From GCA-2862585 sp049890295 (GTDB lineage: Bacteria > Bacteroidota > Bacteroidia > Flavobacteriales > UBA7312): a DNA stretch of 64,000 bases. The notes beneath the pieces were generated by a model, which saw only the letters and a program-made list of their open reading frames with translations, was not told the DNA's origin and searched no databases. The stretch covers positions 12,573-76,572 of the forward strand of contig JBMHBP010000018.1 in NCBI GenBank assembly GCA_049890295.1, in the 5' to 3' direction. Position numbers and translations under genes: made by a program. The first letter of the stretch is position 1. Every line of letters begins with the position of its first letter. Shown in pieces: positions 17,658 to 26,090 of this stretch.

Positions 17658-18797
17658 CTATTGCAAAGTTAAATTTTTAACATGAAGTAAAACGACCAAT
17701 TTTAATGATAAATCCATGAAAATAAATTTTGTATTTCCATTTCTTGAAATATGTTGGTGAGCTAATTCTAACTCTTCGATGATTTCTATCACATTATTTT
17801 GATGGATAAAAGGAGAAAAGTTTTTTGTAAAACCGATTTCTTCATCTCTTAGTTTTTGAATGTCAGAGTCGGCATAGTTTTGAATTAGACTTTCTCTTAT
17901 CATATGCAAAGCATAATGTATAAACCCTTTTTGTTGTTCTCTTCCCCATCGGTTTATTAAATCCACCCAATTTGATAATTCAATAACCTTAGCTTTATAG
18001 CAAAGCCTCATCCAATTTTGAAATTCATTGGTGTTTTGGCTCAACTGCTCATTTCCTTTTATTATGCGAATTGCATTTCCAATATTACCTGAGGTTAGAC
18101 GACTAATATCGTTTGCTTTATTTAACTCAATAGAAAATTTATCAACTAAAAACTGACTCAAAGTATTTTCATCACATTTATCAATTATTGTACTTTGAAC
18201 CCTAGAATTAATAGTGTCTAAAAGTGATTCTGGTGAGGGCGTAAGTAGAAAAAAAACGGTTTTTTCTGGAGGCTCTTCAATAAGTTTCAGTAGTTTATTT
18301 GATGCAGCAGCGAGAAGTTTCTCAGCATGCCAAATAATGATGACCCTATAAGAGTTTTCGTATGTTTTCAACACGGTTTTTTTAGATAATTCCTGAGCTT
18401 CATTTACGCTTATAAAGCCTTGCTTATTTTCAACCCCAAGAATTGAGTACCAATCAGTTTCTGAAAGAAATGGGTTTTCTATCACCCCCTTTCTCCATTC
18501 TTGAATATAATGATCGCTGATAGGCTTAGTGTTTTTGCCTGTTGTTACCGGGAAAATAAAATGAGTATCAGGATGAATGAGCTTATCACTTTTGATACAT
18601 GATGAACACTCTCCACATGAGTCGTTTTCTGTTTTTTGTTCACAAAATAGATATTGTGTAAAAGCAAGTGATATTGGTAATCCAGCCATTCCGTCTTCAC
18701 TACAAAACAAATGAGCATGTCCTAAGCGGTTATTGTTAACAGCCTGAATGAGTTGGTGTTTTACCCGACTATTTGATGGAATGTCTTGAAATTTCAT
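17658..18797 (-). CDS. holB: DNA polymerase III delta' subunit
   Basis: Clamp-loader AAA+ subunit, 379 residues. The N-terminal RLGHAHLFCSEDGMAG occupies the P-loop position but lacks the GKT lysine-threonine, as expected for the non-hydrolysing delta'. A zinc-binding cysteine cluster C-x-E...SCGECSSCIKSD and the sensor region IEEPPEKTVFFLLTPS follow. It heads the leftward run holB-ricT-gldH-PBP1A-scoA-scoB and is divergent from pgk. Confidence 0.88.
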   Translation of the reverse strand: MKFQDIPSNSRVKHQLIQAVNNNRLGHAHLFCSEDGMAGLPISLAFTQYLFCEQKTENDSCGECSSCIKSDKLIHPDTHFIFPVTTGKNTKPISDHYIQEWRKGVIENPFLSETDWYSILGVENKQGFISVNEAQELSKKTVLKTYENSYRVIIIWHAEKLLAAASNKLLKLIEEPPEKTVFFLLTPSPESLLDTINSRVQSTIIDKCDENTLSQFLVDKFSIELNKANDISRLTSGNIGNAIRIIKGNEQLSQNTNEFQNWMRLCYKAKVIELSNWVDLINRWGREQQKGFIHYALHMIRESLIQNYADSDIQKLRDEEIGFTKNFSPFIHQNNVIEIIEELELAHQHISRNGNTKFIFMDLSLKLVVLLHVKNLTLQ

Positions 18798-18817
18798 TAA
18801 AAAACGTAGCTTGATTC

Positions 18818-18825
18818 CAAAGGTA
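18818..18825 (-). promoter_or_regulatory. Promoter -7 box of the holB run
   Basis: The minus strand reads TACCTTTG, matching TAnnTTTG, 20 bases before the holB start. Confidence 0.5.
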
Positions 18826-18860
18826 ATGAATAAATTCTTTTACAATACTTCAATAAGATT

Positions 18861-18868
18861 TACATTTG
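18861..18868 (+). promoter_or_regulatory. Promoter -7 box of pgk
   Basis: TACATTTG matches the consensus and ends 15 bases before the pgk ATG at 18884. The in-frame TTG at 18866 is part of this box and is not a start. Confidence 0.6.
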
Positions 18869-18883
18869 CCAAAAACCAATTTT

Positions 18884-20074
18884 ATGTCTCAATTAGATTC
18901 CTTTTCATTTTCTAAAAAACGTGTTTTAATTCGAGTAGATTTCAATGTGCCGCTCGATGCAAATTTTACAATAACCGACGATACTAGAATACGTGCAGCT
19001 ATTCCTACTGTAAAAACAATAATAGATCAAGGCGGATCTGTAATTCTTATGTCACACAGAGGAAGACCAAAGGGGTTTGATGATGCTTTATCAATGCGTT
19101 ATTTAGTAAATCATTTAAGTCATTTACTTTCTACAGAGGTAAAGTTTATTGATAAATGCATAGGCCAAAAGGTAGAAACATTAAGTCAATCACTTAAGCC
19201 TGGCCAGGTGTTACTCATTGAGAATCTTAGGTTTTATTCTGAGGAAACAAAAGGGGATGTTGCATTTGCAGAATCACTTTCAAAATTAGGAGATATCTAT
19301 GTAAATGATGCCTTTGGCACAGCACATAGAGCTCACGCTTCAACAGCTATTATTGCACAGTTTTTTAAAGGTAAAAAATGCTTCGGTCATGTAATGGCTA
19401 ATGAAATAAAAAACATTACTCGACTTACTAAAGAAGCAAAACAACCCTTTACGGCCATTATTGGTGGAGCAAAAGTATCTTCCAAAATAGATATCATTCT
19501 TCGTTTACTTGATGAGGTAAACAACCTAATTATTGGGGGTGGAATGACGTTTACTTTTGTAAAAGCAAGCGGAGGAAAGGTTGGTAATTCGCTTGTAGAA
19601 AATGATAAACTTGACTTAGCAGAAGAAATAATACAAAAGGCAAAAGAAAAAGGCGTAAACTTATTTATTCCAGTAGACTCTATTAATGCTGATCAGTTTG
19701 ATAACGATGCCAATCAGTCTTATTCTTCCGTACGTGAAATACCAGATGGTTTTATGGGCTTAGATATTGGTCAAAAGACAGTTGAGCAGTTTAACGATGT
19801 AATATGTAATTCGCAAACAGTATTGTGGAATGGCCCAATGGGCGTATTTGAGATGGATAATTTTTCAAAAGGTACTGAGGCAGTGGCTAACTCATTGGTT
19901 AAAGCTACTGAAAATGGTGCCTACACCCTTGTTGGCGGTGGTGATTCTGTAGCAGCCATAAATAAATATAATTTATCTCAAAAAGTAAGCTATGTTTCTA
20001 CAGGGGGAGGTGCTATGCTTGAATTTTTAGAAGGAAAAGTATTACCCGGCATTGCTGCGATTACGGAAGAGTAA
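18884..20074 (+). CDS. pgk: Phosphoglycerate kinase
   Basis: Glycolytic and gluconeogenic interconversion of 1,3-bisphosphoglycerate and 3-phosphoglycerate with ATP. Hallmarks are RVDFNVPLD (about residues 17-25), SHRGRPKG, the HRAHAST active-site segment, GGAKVSSKI, WNGPMGVFE and the C-terminal nucleotide loop VGGGDSVAA. 396 residues from the ATG at 18884. Its stop overlaps the convergent cvpA gene by 14 bases. Confidence 0.97.
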   Translation: MSQLDSFSFSKKRVLIRVDFNVPLDANFTITDDTRIRAAIPTVKTIIDQGGSVILMSHRGRPKGFDDALSMRYLVNHLSHLLSTEVKFIDKCIGQKVETLSQSLKPGQVLLIENLRFYSEETKGDVAFAESLSKLGDIYVNDAFGTAHRAHASTAIIAQFFKGKKCFGHVMANEIKNITRLTKEAKQPFTAIIGGAKVSSKIDIILRLLDEVNNLIIGGGMTFTFVKASGGKVGNSLVENDKLDLAEEIIQKAKEKGVNLFIPVDSINADQFDNDANQSYSSVREIPDGFMGLDIGQKTVEQFNDVICNSQTVLWNGPMGVFEMDNFSKGTEAVANSLVKATENGAYTLVGGGDSVAAINKYNLSQKVSYVSTGGGAMLEFLEGKVLPGIAAITEE

Positions 20075-20606
20075 TTCGATTTTCTGCCTCATCCCATACC
20101 TTATTAGCTTCTTCAATGAGTGAGGTGCCATCTTTTACATCAGGAGCAATTGAAGGTATCATATTTGATACAGGCTTATATAAAACCGATTCAGTTTTTT
20201 GACTAACTGGAATAATATTCAGGTAAATATCAAACGTATTGATTATTAGAAGTAAAGCACTTAGAAAGAAGCCTGTTTTTATAACGCCGAACACACCGCC
20301 TAGTAACCTGCTAATTAATCCTAAAGCCACCAGCTTTACCAATCTATCTAACAGAAAGCCTATTAGTCTAATAATTAAAACTAAACCAATAAACATAGTC
20401 CCAAAAGCAACAATTGGCAAAAAAGTACTTTCAATTGATAAATAATCGATGATATAGGGGTGTAAATTATCAGCAAAATGAACTGCACCATAAATCCCCA
20501 CTATTAATGCCAATAAGGAAGTTAATTCTTTAATAATCCCTTTTGAAAAGCCCTTATAAAGCCCCCAAAGTAAAGGAATGACAAGAATTATATCCAAATA
20601 GTTCAT
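20061..20606 (-). CDS. CvpA family membrane protein
   Basis: 181 residues with about four hydrophobic helices (residues about 5-20, 28-50, 62-85, 100-125) and the CvpA-type start LDIILVIPLLWGLYKGFSKGIIKEL. Family members are linked to colicin V production or envelope stress, but the molecular role is unresolved. It converges with pgk, overlapping its 3' end, and is divergent from the small protein at 20635 through back-to-back -7 boxes. Confidence 0.8.
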   Translation of the reverse strand: MNYLDIILVIPLLWGLYKGFSKGIIKELTSLLALIVGIYGAVHFADNLHPYIIDYLSIESTFLPIVAFGTMFIGLVLIIRLIGFLLDRLVKLVALGLISRLLGGVFGVIKTGFFLSALLLIINTFDIYLNIIPVSQKTESVLYKPVSNMIPSIAPDVKDGTSLIEEANKVWDEAENRITLP

Positions 20607-20613
20607 AAGACTT

Positions 20614-20621
20614 CAAAAGTA
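20614..20621 (-). promoter_or_regulatory. Promoter -7 box of cvpA
   Basis: The minus strand reads TACTTTTG, seven bases before the cvpA ATG. It is one base away from the opposing box at 20623-20630. Confidence 0.5.
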
Positions 20622-20622
20622 G

Positions 20623-20630
20623 TATTTTTG
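20623..20630 (+). promoter_or_regulatory. Promoter -7 box of the 109-residue protein gene
   Basis: TATTTTTG ends four bases before the ATG at 20635, implying a leaderless or almost leaderless mRNA. Confidence 0.5.
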
Positions 20631-20634
20631 TGTT

Positions 20635-20964
20635 ATGGATAGTGTTGAATTAAATTTAAAATGGAAAAAAGTAGTAGCTGAGTTAAACGACAGGTTTGAT
20701 GATGATTTAGACTTACAAGCTATTTTATTTTTAATAGGTATTCAGGAGTTGGGCAAAGGTTATTTGAGTCTTAATAAGAATCAAAAGTTAGATGTTATAC
20801 ATATAGCTGTTTGTGCTTTATTAAGTCAATGGGGATATTACGAATTTAGTGGTCATGATAAAGACGGTTGGCCACATTGGGAAGCAACAGATAAATTACC
20901 CAACCTAAAACCATCTGAACAAGATAAGTTGATAAAAGAAGCAATTGTAGAATACTTTAATTAG
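20635..20964 (+). CDS. Conserved hypothetical protein, 109 residues
   Basis: I do not recognise a named family. The protein is acidic and soluble with no signal peptide: a helical N-terminal part (LKWKKVVAELNDRFDDDLDLQAILFLIG), a hydrophobic middle (LDVIHIAVCALLSQWGYYEF) and a charged end. Normal codon use, a good promoter just upstream and its position between cvpA and a lipoprotein gene support it as real. Its stop overlaps the convergent lipoprotein gene by eight bases. Confidence 0.65.
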   Translation: MDSVELNLKWKKVVAELNDRFDDDLDLQAILFLIGIQELGKGYLSLNKNQKLDVIHIAVCALLSQWGYYEFSGHDKDGWPHWEATDKLPNLKPSEQDKLIKEAIVEYFN

Positions 20965-21319
20965 TAGGTAGTATTTCAATGTCTTTATAAATGGTTTTTC
21001 CCCTAGTAAGTCGAATTACACTTTCACCATACAATAAAGTGTCATTAGAGGAAGACAGGGTGAATGCCGTAACATTCATCAAAGCTTCTAACTCAAACAC
21101 ATGTTCAGTTTGTCCGTTTTGATCGGATACTAAAGCGCTAACAACATTCGTTTGTGTTACACCTACAATTTCTTCCTGTGATAGTGTAACAGTTGCGTTA
21201 GAAACAGTGTTTCCTTGATTGTCGTAAACTGTTATAATCCCTTTTGTGGGGGGCTCTTTGTAGCATGATATAAATAATAAAGATAATAACAAAAGAAAGA
21301 GCGGCTGTCTAATTTTCAT
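20957..21319 (-). CDS. Small lipoprotein with a carboxypeptidase-regulatory/Ig-like fold
   Basis: 120 residues. The signal ends LLFISC (Cys19), then a single beta-sandwich-like domain follows with GIITVYDNQGNTVSNATVTLS and DQNGQTEHVFELEA, resembling carboxypeptidase-regulatory-like or Ig-like modules found in outer-membrane lipoproteins of Bacteroidota. No enzymatic motif. Probably surface- or periplasm-facing; function unknown. A -7 box TATATTTG lies 31 bases upstream. Confidence 0.65.
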   Translation of the reverse strand: MKIRQPLFLLLLSLLFISCYKEPPTKGIITVYDNQGNTVSNATVTLSQEEIVGVTQTNVVSALVSDQNGQTEHVFELEALMNVTAFTLSSSNDTLLYGESVIRLTRGKTIYKDIEILPTN

Positions 21320-21350
21320 TTTATAAATGATTATTTGTTAATTTGCTTTT

Positions 21351-21358
21351 CAAATATA
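21351..21358 (-). promoter_or_regulatory. Promoter -7 box of the 120-residue lipoprotein gene
   Basis: The minus strand reads TATATTTG, a full match to TAnnTTTG, 31 bases upstream of the start at 21319. Confidence 0.5.
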
Positions 21359-21366
21359 CTAATTAA

Positions 21367-22020
21367 ATGAAACGTACCATTGTCTTATTTGTAGCACTGT
21401 TCATTGCAGTTTCCAGCTTTTCACAAGAAAAACAAGTAAAAGTTAAAATTCAGACACAATATGGCGAGATGGTAGCTGTATTGTATAATGAAACACCACA
21501 ACACAGAGATAATTTTCTAAAGCTAGTTAAAAATAGATTTTATGATGGTACTATTTTTCACCGAGTTATTCCCGGCTTTATGATTCAAGGGGGAGATCCG
21601 GCTTCTAAAAACAGACAGGCCAAAGAAAAAATAGGTAATGGAGGCCCCGGTTATACTATACCTGCAGAGTTTAATAAGGAACGATTTCATAAAAGAGGAG
21701 CTTTGGCAGCAGCAAGAATGCCAGACGCAGTAAACCCTAATAAAGAATCTTCAGGTTCTCAATTTTATATTGTTCAAGGTCAAGTGTTTGACAATCAACA
21801 ACTTGATATGATGGAAAAACGAATGGGAGAAAAAATCGCACCATTTAAACGTAAAGCCTACATGAAAGACGGCGGAACACCTCATTTAGATGGCGGATAT
21901 ACTGTTTTTGGTGAACTCATTACAGGTTTGGACGTCATTTCAAAAATTTCAAACCTTAGAAGAGATAAAAACAACTTACCCTCAGAAAGAGTGGAAATGA
22001 AAATTACCATAATAAAATAA
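21367..22020 (+). CDS. Peptidyl-prolyl cis-trans isomerase, cyclophilin type (exported)
   Basis: 217 residues with a signal peptide (about 1-19, ending SSFSQ). The cyclophilin core has FYDGTIFHRVIPGFMIQGGDP with the catalytic arginine, SSGSQFYIVQG, and LDGGYTVFGELITGLDVI. Longer loops than cytoplasmic PpiB, including a segment around QQLDMMEKRMGEK, are usual in Bacteroidota. It probably helps folding of exported proteins in the periplasm. pheS starts one base after its stop. Confidence 0.92.
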   Translation: MKRTIVLFVALFIAVSSFSQEKQVKVKIQTQYGEMVAVLYNETPQHRDNFLKLVKNRFYDGTIFHRVIPGFMIQGGDPASKNRQAKEKIGNGGPGYTIPAEFNKERFHKRGALAAARMPDAVNPNKESSGSQFYIVQGQVFDNQQLDMMEKRMGEKIAPFKRKAYMKDGGTPHLDGGYTVFGELITGLDVISKISNLRRDKNNLPSERVEMKITIIK

Positions 22021-22021
22021 G

Positions 22022-23041
22022 ATGCTAGAAAAAGCTCAAAAACTTTTACAAGAGATACATTCATTTCATCCTGAAACTGCTGAAGAATTAGAAGCGTTTA
22101 GAATTCAATATTTAGGTAAAAAGGGTATAATGAACGCTTTATTTGCTGATTTTAAGACTATCCCTAATGAACAAAAAAAAGAGTTTGGTCAAATTCTAAA
22201 TCAGTTAAAACAGGCCATTCAACAAAAAATTGAAGATTCTAAGAAAGGGTTTTCACAAACGTCATCTAATTCTAGTGGACAAGACTTGACTAAACCCGTT
22301 ACCATTGATCAATTGGGAAGCAGGCATCCATTATCTTTAGTTAAAAATGAGATTGTAGAAATCTTTAACCGAATTGGCTTTACTCTTTCTGACGGACCAG
22401 AAATTGAGGATGACTGGCATAATTTTACCGCCCTGAACCTACCTCAAGAACATCCAGCCAGAGATATGCAGGATACCTTCTTTATACAAACTAACCCCGA
22501 TGTATTACTGAGAACACACACCTCGTCTGTTCAAGTCAGATATATGGAAAATAATAAGCCGCCTATTCGAACGCTATCTCCAGGAAGAGTATATAGAAAT
22601 GAAGCTATTTCTGCTCGGGCACATTGTATTTTTCATCAGGTCGAGGGTTTATATATTGACGAGAAGGTATCTTTTGCTGACCTTAAACAAGTTCTACTCT
22701 ATTTTGCAAAAGAGATGTTTGGTGAGCATACGGAAATTAGATTACGCCCTTCATATTTTCCGTTCACAGAGCCCAGTGCAGAGGTCGATGTTTCTTGTAA
22801 TATATGTTCTGGCAAAGGGTGTAACGTCTGTAAATATACTGGCTATTTAGAAATATTAGGTTGCGGAATGGTAGACCCAAATGTATTAGCTAATTGCAAT
22901 ATTGACCCCAACAAGTACACCGGTTACGCATTTGGCATGGGAATAGAACGTATTGCCATGTTAAAATACCAAATAAAAGATTTGAGATTGTTTTTTGAGA
23001 ATGATGTACGTTTTTTAAAGCAGTTTAAATCAACCCTTTAG
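22022..23041 (+). CDS. pheS: Phenylalanyl-tRNA synthetase alpha subunit
   Basis: Catalytic alpha chain of the alpha2-beta2 enzyme. The N-terminal coiled-coil tRNA-binding region spans residues about 1-90; the class II core follows with HPLSLVKNEIVEIF, motif 2 (RTLSPGRVYRNEAISARAHCIFHQVEG) and motif 3 (YAFGMGIERIAMLKY). 339 residues, normal. A CNICSGKGCNVCKYTG segment forms a zinc-type cluster seen in many bacterial PheS. The beta subunit gene is not adjacent. Confidence 0.97.
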   Translation: MLEKAQKLLQEIHSFHPETAEELEAFRIQYLGKKGIMNALFADFKTIPNEQKKEFGQILNQLKQAIQQKIEDSKKGFSQTSSNSSGQDLTKPVTIDQLGSRHPLSLVKNEIVEIFNRIGFTLSDGPEIEDDWHNFTALNLPQEHPARDMQDTFFIQTNPDVLLRTHTSSVQVRYMENNKPPIRTLSPGRVYRNEAISARAHCIFHQVEGLYIDEKVSFADLKQVLLYFAKEMFGEHTEIRLRPSYFPFTEPSAEVDVSCNICSGKGCNVCKYTGYLEILGCGMVDPNVLANCNIDPNKYTGYAFGMGIERIAMLKYQIKDLRLFFENDVRFLKQFKSTL

Positions 23042-23210
23042 TTGGCAGTACAATCCAAGAACAGTTTTTCATAACACACTAGCACAGCTTCTCAAGTGCC
23101 ATCATTTAGCGTACAAACACAATATTCAGTTCCACATTAGATTAGACATGCTTTAAACACGACTAGTAAGGTTAAGTAGATTATTCTTTTCATCATTTTT
23201 AAAGCAATAT

Positions 23211-24350
23211 TTATTTGTCTTTAAGGGGTCGGTCCTTAAACTGTTTTTGACAAGGAATACGCCATAGTTCTTCACTTTTTAATAAATCAAGAAATAGTTT
23301 GTCACTATTTCCGCCACCAAAAAGGTGTATTTCTTTAGTATTAAGGTTATTGGTTTTTTCTATCGAGGATACAATATCATTTTTATGGTATGTCGATTGA
23401 ATTATACTGTTGGCTTTGACTCGATTTAATTGACGATCCCCAACATCAATACTAGGCACTCCATAAAGCGGGGCCTCTCTAACACCAGCACTACTATTAC
23501 CTATAATGAATTGACAATGTTTTAGTAAAACCAAGAAGAATTCAAATCGTAGAGATGGAAAAGTAATAAATCTTGAATTATTTTCTAATCGTTCTAAGGC
23601 TTTGTTAATAACTGACGATCCCATATCATTATTAGGTCTTATGACAATGTAATTATTATTATCCTCTAAAACAGCATCAACCAGTTGATTGGCATACACC
23701 TCCATATTCGCTTCAGTTGTAACAGGGTGAAACATAAAAATACTGAACGATTGAAACGGAATATCATAATAGCTCAGAGCATCTTCTAAGCGGGGTAAGT
23801 TCTTTGAAAACATTATATCTACATCTGGAGAACCGATAACAAATATTTGATTTTCTATTTCTCCCATTTGTAGTAATCTTGTTTTAGCATTTTCATTGGC
23901 CACAAAATGGATATGACTAAGTTTACTAACAGAGTGTCTAATCAATTCATCAATGGTACCTGAAACCTCCCCCCCCTCAATGTGTCCAACTAAAATATTA
24001 TTTAATGAACCAACAATAGCTCCTGCTAAGGTTTCAACTCTATCACCATGAACGACAATTAAGTCCACAGGATGTTCATTAATAAAAGCGGATAAACCTT
24101 GAATTGTTTTAGCAAGAGTTAAATCCATGCTCGATTCACTAGTGTGGTTTGAAAATTTATGAATATTAGAGAATCCAGATTTTACAATTTCATTGACTGT
24201 ATACCCAAACTCATTTTGAAGATGCATTCCGGTAGCAAAAATGTGTACTTCAAAATTTTGACATTGACTACTAGTGCCAATTAACGATTTTAATTTACCA
24301 AAATCCGCTCGTGTTCCAGTAAGAAATACTATTTTCTTGATATCATTCAA
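23211..24350 (-). CDS. neuC: UDP-N-acetylglucosamine 2-epimerase (hydrolysing), NeuC-like
   Basis: 379 residues of the hydrolysing 2-epimerase family: the start FLTGTRADFGKLKSLI, HIFATGMHLQNEFGYT and VHGDRVETLAGA are typical, with GHIEGGEVSGTIDELIRHSVSKLSH and IIGNSSAGVREAPLYGVP carrying active-site and UDP-binding residues. It converts UDP-GlcNAc (or the diacetamido-bacillosamine analogue) to a ManNAc-type sugar plus UDP. Its start overlaps neuB by eight bases. Whether the product is sialic or legionaminic acid cannot be decided from this sequence. Confidence 0.88.
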   Translation of the reverse strand: MNDIKKIVFLTGTRADFGKLKSLIGTSSQCQNFEVHIFATGMHLQNEFGYTVNEIVKSGFSNIHKFSNHTSESSMDLTLAKTIQGLSAFINEHPVDLIVVHGDRVETLAGAIVGSLNNILVGHIEGGEVSGTIDELIRHSVSKLSHIHFVANENAKTRLLQMGEIENQIFVIGSPDVDIMFSKNLPRLEDALSYYDIPFQSFSIFMFHPVTTEANMEVYANQLVDAVLEDNNNYIVIRPNNDMGSSVINKALERLENNSRFITFPSLRFEFFLVLLKHCQFIIGNSSAGVREAPLYGVPSIDVGDRQLNRVKANSIIQSTYHKNDIVSSIEKTNNLNTKEIHLFGGGNSDKLFLDLLKSEELWRIPCQKQFKDRPLKDK

Positions 24351-25377
24351 AATCGTTCCAGTTTAACTGTTCGTCGTTATTTATATCTCTAGTAGCACAT
24401 TTCCCTAAAATGGTGTTAAAATGCTCTGCTAATATTGGGCCAGTACCTGGTCGTTTTACCCAAATATTATTCATTGTTAGGGGTTCTCCTTTTGAAATAG
24501 CTTGTATTGAACATACTGTTGCAAATGCAAAGTCAATAGTTACTTGTTCTTCTTTGGCAGGGCCCTTTTTCCCACCCCGTTGTTGCCACAAGATATGACT
24601 TCCTTTAATTAACTCATTACAACTATTCTCATCCATTGAACAAACAATATCAGGTCCGGTTCTATGCATATGGTCTGTGAAATGACGTTCAAGAATTGAT
24701 GCTCCAAGAGCCACTGCCCCAAAGCAAGCATGATTTGTAATAGTGTGGTCAGAAAGTCCAAAAACAGTATCGGGAAATGCGTTTTGAATATCGTTAAGCG
24801 CACCCAAACGTACTAGATTATTGGGAGTAGGGTAAAGGTTAGTGGTATGTAATAATGCATATTGAATCTCATGTTTTTTGAAAATACTAACCGCCTTTTC
24901 AATACTTTGAATAGTATTCATGCCTGTACTTAAAATTATCGGCTTACCGAATGATGCGATATGTTCTAGTAGAGGGTAGTTATTACATTCTCCAGAACCT
25001 ATTTTATAGGCAGGCACATTCCACTTTTCCAAACGATTGGCAGCAGCTCTGGAAAACGGTGTACTGATGAATATCATTCCTTTAAATTCAACATATTTTT
25101 TAAGCGCCAGTTCTTCTTCCTCATTCAGGGCACACCGCTCCATTATATCATAGATAGAAACATCCGCATTGCCTGGAATAACTTTCTTGGCAGCTCCACT
25201 CATTTCATCTTCAACAATGTGGGTCTGATGCTTAACCATCTCAACACCTGCTCTGTGAGCAGCGTCTACCATTTCTTTAGCAAGATCTAAACTGCCTTCG
25301 TGGTTAATGCCGATTTCAGCAATTATCAAGGGGGGATAATCAGCCCCTATTTTTCTACCAGCTATTTCAATCATCAT
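24343..25377 (-). CDS. neuB: N-acetylneuraminate synthase family protein, NeuB-like
   Basis: Condenses phosphoenolpyruvate with a ManNAc-type sugar to form a nine-carbon nonulosonic acid. A TIM barrel starts IIAEIGINHEGSLDLAKEMVDAA, with VKHQTHIVEDEMS, KIGSGECNNYPLLEHIA and ILSTGMNTIQSIEKAV typical of the family; the C-terminal antifreeze-like SAF domain is at about residues 282-344. It overlaps neuA by 11 bases and neuC by eight, giving a tight three-gene operon. Confidence 0.9.
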   Translation of the reverse strand: MMIEIAGRKIGADYPPLIIAEIGINHEGSLDLAKEMVDAAHRAGVEMVKHQTHIVEDEMSGAAKKVIPGNADVSIYDIMERCALNEEEELALKKYVEFKGMIFISTPFSRAAANRLEKWNVPAYKIGSGECNNYPLLEHIASFGKPIILSTGMNTIQSIEKAVSIFKKHEIQYALLHTTNLYPTPNNLVRLGALNDIQNAFPDTVFGLSDHTITNHACFGAVALGASILERHFTDHMHRTGPDIVCSMDENSCNELIKGSHILWQQRGGKKGPAKEEQVTIDFAFATVCSIQAISKGEPLTMNNIWVKRPGTGPILAEHFNTILGKCATRDINNDEQLNWNDFE

Positions 25378-26044
25378 ATTTATTTAAAATAAGTTCTGCC
25401 CAATCAAAGTCCAACTCTGAATCAATGTCGATGGTTGCAAATGGGTGGTCTACAACAACCGCAATGGGTTTTTCAGAAAGAATTTGGCCTTTTTTGATTA
25501 ATTCAAAAGCACTAATATACAACAGACCATTTTCATAAAAAAGAGGAGATAAATCTTGACTTCTTTGACCAAAATGATAGGTTGAAGGGTTGAAAACAGT
25601 ATGCTTAATTTCACCTAACTTACGCTTGTTTGTACTTACGCATAGAGAGGAATCGCCTTTAGCATTCTTTAACATATTGTAGCATTGTTCAAATAGATGT
25701 TTTGGCCTCATTGGATTAGTGGGTTGGAGCAAAGCCAGGTATTGATATGGTTTTTGAACGGTATTAGCCACATGTTGTAATACCTCAGCGGTGGAGGTGT
25801 CGTCTTGAGATAGCCCTGAGGGTCTATCCAAAACCATCACTTGATACTTGTTAGCAACTTTGACTATCTCTGGATCGTCTGTTGAAACTAAAATATCCTC
25901 AACAGAAACATTTTCTAAAGCATACTCAATACTATAGGCAATTAGCGGTTTTCCGTTTAATTGTTTGTAATTTTTTCCCGGCAAGCGTTTTGAGCCTTTA
26001 CGGGCAGGAATAACTACCAGAATGTCCTTAAAAATATGACTCAT
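25367..26044 (-). CDS. neuA: Acylneuraminate cytidylyltransferase, NeuA-like
   Basis: Activates the nonulosonic acid with CTP to give the CMP-sugar used by sialyltransferases. The N-terminal nucleotide-binding motif VIPARKGSKRLPGKN (about residues 10-24) and LLQPTNPMRPKHLFEQ are diagnostic, and IDIDSELDFDWAE near the end is the usual metal-binding region. 225 residues. First gene of the neuABC operon, with its own -7 box six bases upstream of the ATG. Confidence 0.92.
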   Translation of the reverse strand: MSHIFKDILVVIPARKGSKRLPGKNYKQLNGKPLIAYSIEYALENVSVEDILVSTDDPEIVKVANKYQVMVLDRPSGLSQDDTSTAEVLQHVANTVQKPYQYLALLQPTNPMRPKHLFEQCYNMLKNAKGDSSLCVSTNKRKLGEIKHTVFNPSTYHFGQRSQDLSPLFYENGLLYISAFELIKKGQILSEKPIAVVVDHPFATIDIDSELDFDWAELILNKYDD

Positions 26045-26050
26045 TTAACA

Positions 26051-26058
26051 CAAATCTA
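26051..26058 (-). promoter_or_regulatory. Promoter -7 box of neuABC
   Basis: The minus strand reads TAGATTTG, a full consensus match, six bases before the neuA ATG. It suggests neuABC is transcribed separately from the upstream FemAB-like gene and with almost no leader. Confidence 0.5.
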
Positions 26059-26090
26059 ATATTTTTAAATGAGTTGATGATTTCATCCCT

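Noticed and set aside
23167..23177. TAAGGTTAAGT, matching part of the small RNA, as a third copy
   Set aside because: Only 11 bases match. Flanks lack the CACTTAA pairing partner, terminator and promoter. The region 23042-23210 otherwise shows nothing I recognise.
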